Shown here: piece by piece, positions 44,043-46,153 of the stretch
Layout: each line of letters opens with the position of its first letter
Position numbering within the stretch: the first letter of the stretch is position 1
Assembly: GCA_013178005.1 (NCBI GenBank)
Contig: JABLXL010000027.1
Coordinates: 1 to 46,153 of the forward strand
Reading direction: 5' to 3'
From: Actinomycetota bacterium
Lineage (GTDB): Bacteria; Actinomycetota; Geothermincolia; Geothermincolales; RBG-13-55-18
DNA length: 46,153 bases
Notes under the pieces: model-generated
Databases searched by the model: none
What the model was told of the DNA's origin: nothing
What the model saw: only the letters and a program-made list of their open reading frames with translations
Position numbers and translations under genes: made by a program

Positions 44043-45365
44043 ATGCAGCGCCCGTATTGCGAGGAGCACGCGGAAAGGCCGGCGGTGGCCCGCTGTGCGG
44101 GCTGCGGCAAGTACCTGTGCCGGGAGTGCCTCTTGGAGGTGGGGGCCCGCCCCTGGTGCCGCGAGTGCGCCGCGCAAGCGTCCACCCCCGCCGCCGGGCC
44201 CGAAAACGCGCCGGAGGTCGTGGGCACTTCGAGGGAACCGGGGTTTCCCCCCAGCCCTGAAGAGGAGTCGCAGCCATTTGGAACGCGATCCCAGCTATCT
44301 GGGGAGGCGCCTCCCGCTGGCGCTTGGGCCGTGGGCTTTTCGCCAGACGAAGTTTTTCGCCCTCCGTCCATGAGAGAAACGGGCCATCCGGATGCGTCCG
44401 GAGAGCCGCAGAACGCCTCGTCTCCAACGGCCATTAACCCTCCGGCGACTCCGTCAGGCGGCGGTCCGGTAGCGGCAAGGGTGGTGGCTACATGCGCCTA
44501 CCATCCCGGCGTGAGGGCGGTGACGAGGTGCGTGAGGTGTGGAGCCCTCATCTGCGCGGGGTGCAGGAGGGTCGTGTCGGGGAAGACCGTGTGCGAGACG
44601 TGCCATCGTGCCAGCCATGCCGGAGTCACGGCCCAGGCGGGGCTTCCGGCGAGCGGAACCGGGCCTTCTTCCGCCGTTGTGCCCTGGAAGCTGTGGCCGG
44701 GGCTTGCCTTCCTTCCGGTGCCATTCCTCCTCAACGGCCTCATGACCTACATGATGCGCCAGGGCGACGAGATATCCGTGGGGGCGGCCCAGCTCTTCAT
44801 CTCCCTGCTGTTGTACTCGTCGACCCTAGCCTTCGCGTTCCTGGTCGCCTACCGCTACGGCAGCCCCCTGCAGGAGGTGGGGATGAACGGGCACAACCTC
44901 CCCTCCAGCCTGGGATTGGGGCTGGTGGGCGGGTCCCTGGCTTTCTGGCTGGCCGTGGCCGCAGGCTTCATGTCCGCGGGGATGTTCCGCGGCCTGGAGA
45001 GCGTTGAGAGGTGGCTGCAGGGCTTCTTCGACGTGAACGTGAAGAGCCTCACCGGGGCCGACGTCTTCATCGCCGGGCTGATCATCATCGTCGCCGCGCC
45101 CATATGCGAGGAGATCTTTTTCCGCGGATACCTGTACCCGGCCATGCGCAACCGCATGGGGATGTGGGGCGCCGTGTTTCTCAACGGCTTCCTCTTCTCC
45201 GCCGTTCACTTCAGCGTGTTCGGGCTCATCGGAAGAACGCTGGCCGGGGCTATCTTCTGCCTCCTCTACGAATACAACGATAACCTCTGGTCCCCTATCA
45301 CCGCCCATGCGCTGAACAATTTCGTCGCCTTCTTCCTGCCCATCGTGGTCCTCTGGGGCTCATGA
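44043..45365 (+). CDS. Zinc-ribbon/CPBP intramembrane protease, copy 2
   Basis: This 440-residue protein is a longer paralogue of its upstream neighbour. It has two B-box-like zinc ribbons, at ~6-42 (CEEHAERPAVARCAGCGKYL...CREC) and ~150-192 (CAYHPGVRAVTRCVRCGALI...CETC), separated by a low-complexity linker. The membrane domain carries the CPBP motifs CEEIFFRGYLYPAMRNR, FSAVHFSVFG and AHALNN. Tandem duplication followed by ribbon duplication is the likely origin. Confidence 0.92.
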   Translation: MQRPYCEEHAERPAVARCAGCGKYLCRECLLEVGARPWCRECAAQASTPAAGPENAPEVVGTSREPGFPPSPEEESQPFGTRSQLSGEAPPAGAWAVGFSPDEVFRPPSMRETGHPDASGEPQNASSPTAINPPATPSGGGPVAARVVATCAYHPGVRAVTRCVRCGALICAGCRRVVSGKTVCETCHRASHAGVTAQAGLPASGTGPSSAVVPWKLWPGLAFLPVPFLLNGLMTYMMRQGDEISVGAAQLFISLLLYSSTLAFAFLVAYRYGSPLQEVGMNGHNLPSSLGLGLVGGSLAFWLAVAAGFMSAGMFRGLESVERWLQGFFDVNVKSLTGADVFIAGLIIIVAAPICEEIFFRGYLYPAMRNRMGMWGAVFLNGFLFSAVHFSVFGLIGRTLAGAIFCLLYEYNDNLWSPITAHALNNFVAFFLPIVVLWGS

Positions 45366-45827
45366 CGGTTCCCCCTCCCCTCACGACAGATGCGCACCTT
45401 CTCCTCGGAAAGAAGAAGCGAATACGCGAACTGGCTCCTTATAAAGCAATTTATCGACTTTAGCTGTGTTAAGAGGCGAATCGTATTCGGGTATTACCAA
45501 CATGAAAGCAGCTGAGACCTCGCCATTCTCGCAAGGCCGGAGGCCGTCAAACCCGCGACCCCTTCCGGGGATTTTGTATGCGAATGAAACCGCTTGCCCG
45601 AAAACGTCGGCACCCCCGCTCGACTTGCGATGGACACGGCGACTCCTTTTCCCTTGGGCTCGGCTGGCCTCGAACAAGGATATCGGCGTCCTCGGGGATA
45701 ACCATATATAAGGTTGATAAACGGCGGCCGCGCCGGAAGTATAGGCGCCGCCAGGTATCAAGCGGTTTCCTTGATGGGATAGTATGGAGACAAGGAGGCC
45801 GCATGGAGAGGAAAGGTTGGCTTGAAA
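45366..45827. other. Gene-free stretch before zinc-ribbon gene
   Basis: The stretch 45405-45520 is more AT-rich than its neighbours and contains several short inverted repeats (for example GGCCGGAGGCC near 45535). A 152-residue frame on the minus strand (45381-45839) is open but lacks coding features and overlaps the next gene start. It may hold an RNA or a decayed element; nothing firm can be said. Confidence 0.35.
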
Positions 45828-46153
45828 ATGAAATGCCAAGAGTGCGGTCAGGAGAACAGGCCCGATGCCGCCTTCTGCATGTCCTGCGGGGCGCCGTTAC
45901 CGGACGTGCCCTTCGCCCGGTTGGAAAAATCTCCTAGTATAACTCATGGTACGGGCGGGGTAGGAACGGGAGCGCCTGCCGGGCCGGGCGAGCGCACCGT
46001 ACCCATGCCCGAGGTCCCCCGCGCCGCCGCCGGGGAGACCCTGGCGGCGAGGCCCCCCGTGACGGAGCCCACCATGCCGTCGGCCCCCGCCGGTTCCCCC
46101 CCACGCCCCGCGGCCGCGGCCAGCCCGGGAGTCCAGGGGGCGACGGTGGGCGG
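45828..46153 (+). CDS. Zinc-ribbon protein with Pro/Ala-rich linker (partial)
   Basis: The N-terminus MKCQECGQENRPDAAFCMSC is a double-Cys zinc ribbon (CxxC...CxxC), followed by a Pro/Ala/Gly-rich stretch open to the window end. The gene continues beyond 46153. A TTG at 45822 is an alternative start with AGGAAAGG upstream. Proteins of this type often have a C-terminal membrane or FHA domain, which cannot be seen here. Confidence 0.8.
   Translation, partial: MKCQECGQENRPDAAFCMSCGAPLPDVPFARLEKSPSITHGTGGVGTGAPAGPGERTVPMPEVPRAAAGETLAARPPVTEPTMPSAPAGSPPRPAAAASPGVQGATVG

Noticed and set aside
45381-45839. 152-codon minus-strand gene
   Set aside because: No ribosome-binding site or domain is evident, and it would overlap the start of the zinc-ribbon gene at 45828.

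Overview
The window is the replication-origin region of a high-GC bacterial chromosome. Gene order around dnaA is the classical bacterial one: lipoprotein, rtcB, archease, gyrA, gyrB, a DUF721/DciA-type gene, recF, dnaN and dnaA all read leftward, while rpmH, rnpA, yidD, yidC, jag, rsmG, parA and parB read rightward. High GC, parABS beside rsmG, a signal-peptide-less amidase relative resembling mycobacterial CwlM, an Ala at the GyrA quinolone position and a Gram-positive-type chemotaxis set (CheC plus CheD, no CheZ) together suggest a deep-branching, probably motile actinobacterium. That placement is inference; no rRNA gene is present.

Layout. 1-1000: tRNA-Ile with terminator, a decayed transposase fragment and a gene-free stretch with a tight cluster of DnaA boxes. 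1005-7965: lipoprotein, RNA ligase RtcB with its activator archease, and both gyrase subunits. 8164-12191: dciA-like, recF, dnaN and dnaA, visibly more AT-rich than their surroundings. 12240-12974: an unusual GHKL-ATPase/winged-helix protein directly upstream of dnaA. 12975-13627: the likely oriC. 13628-15926: rpmH to jag behind a perfect consensus promoter. 15927-17051: a 1.1 kb gene-poor region with two perfect parS sites inside a 59-bp direct repeat. 17052-19471: rsmG, parA, parB. 19486-21722: ddl and a PLP aminotransferase on the minus strand.

22025-31593 is one contiguous plus-strand chemotaxis cluster (cheR, two receptors, cheW, cheY, cheB, cheA, cheC, cheD) ending in an Asp23-family gene, with a sigma-28-like promoter candidate in front. 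Convergent to it, 36580-31594 is a tightly packed minus-strand cluster: KaiC/RAD55-type ATPase, stand-alone receiver, two three-helix membrane proteins, a PAS histidine kinase, and a catalytically degenerate amidase with two peptidoglycan-binding domains. I consider this the best candidate for a new system: a sensory cascade wired to a CwlM-like cell-wall regulator.

36683-46153: large-type SRP RNA, dnaX, ybaB, recR, lysC and asd, followed by two tandem zinc-ribbon/CPBP membrane proteases and a zinc-ribbon protein cut by the window end. recR and lysC each carry a partial copy of their own 3' end just downstream. Many genes appear to start with TTG or GTG (rsmG, dnaN, recF, cheB, dnaX, recR, lysC, the histidine kinase), so starts were chosen by ribosome-binding site and family alignment rather than by the first ATG.
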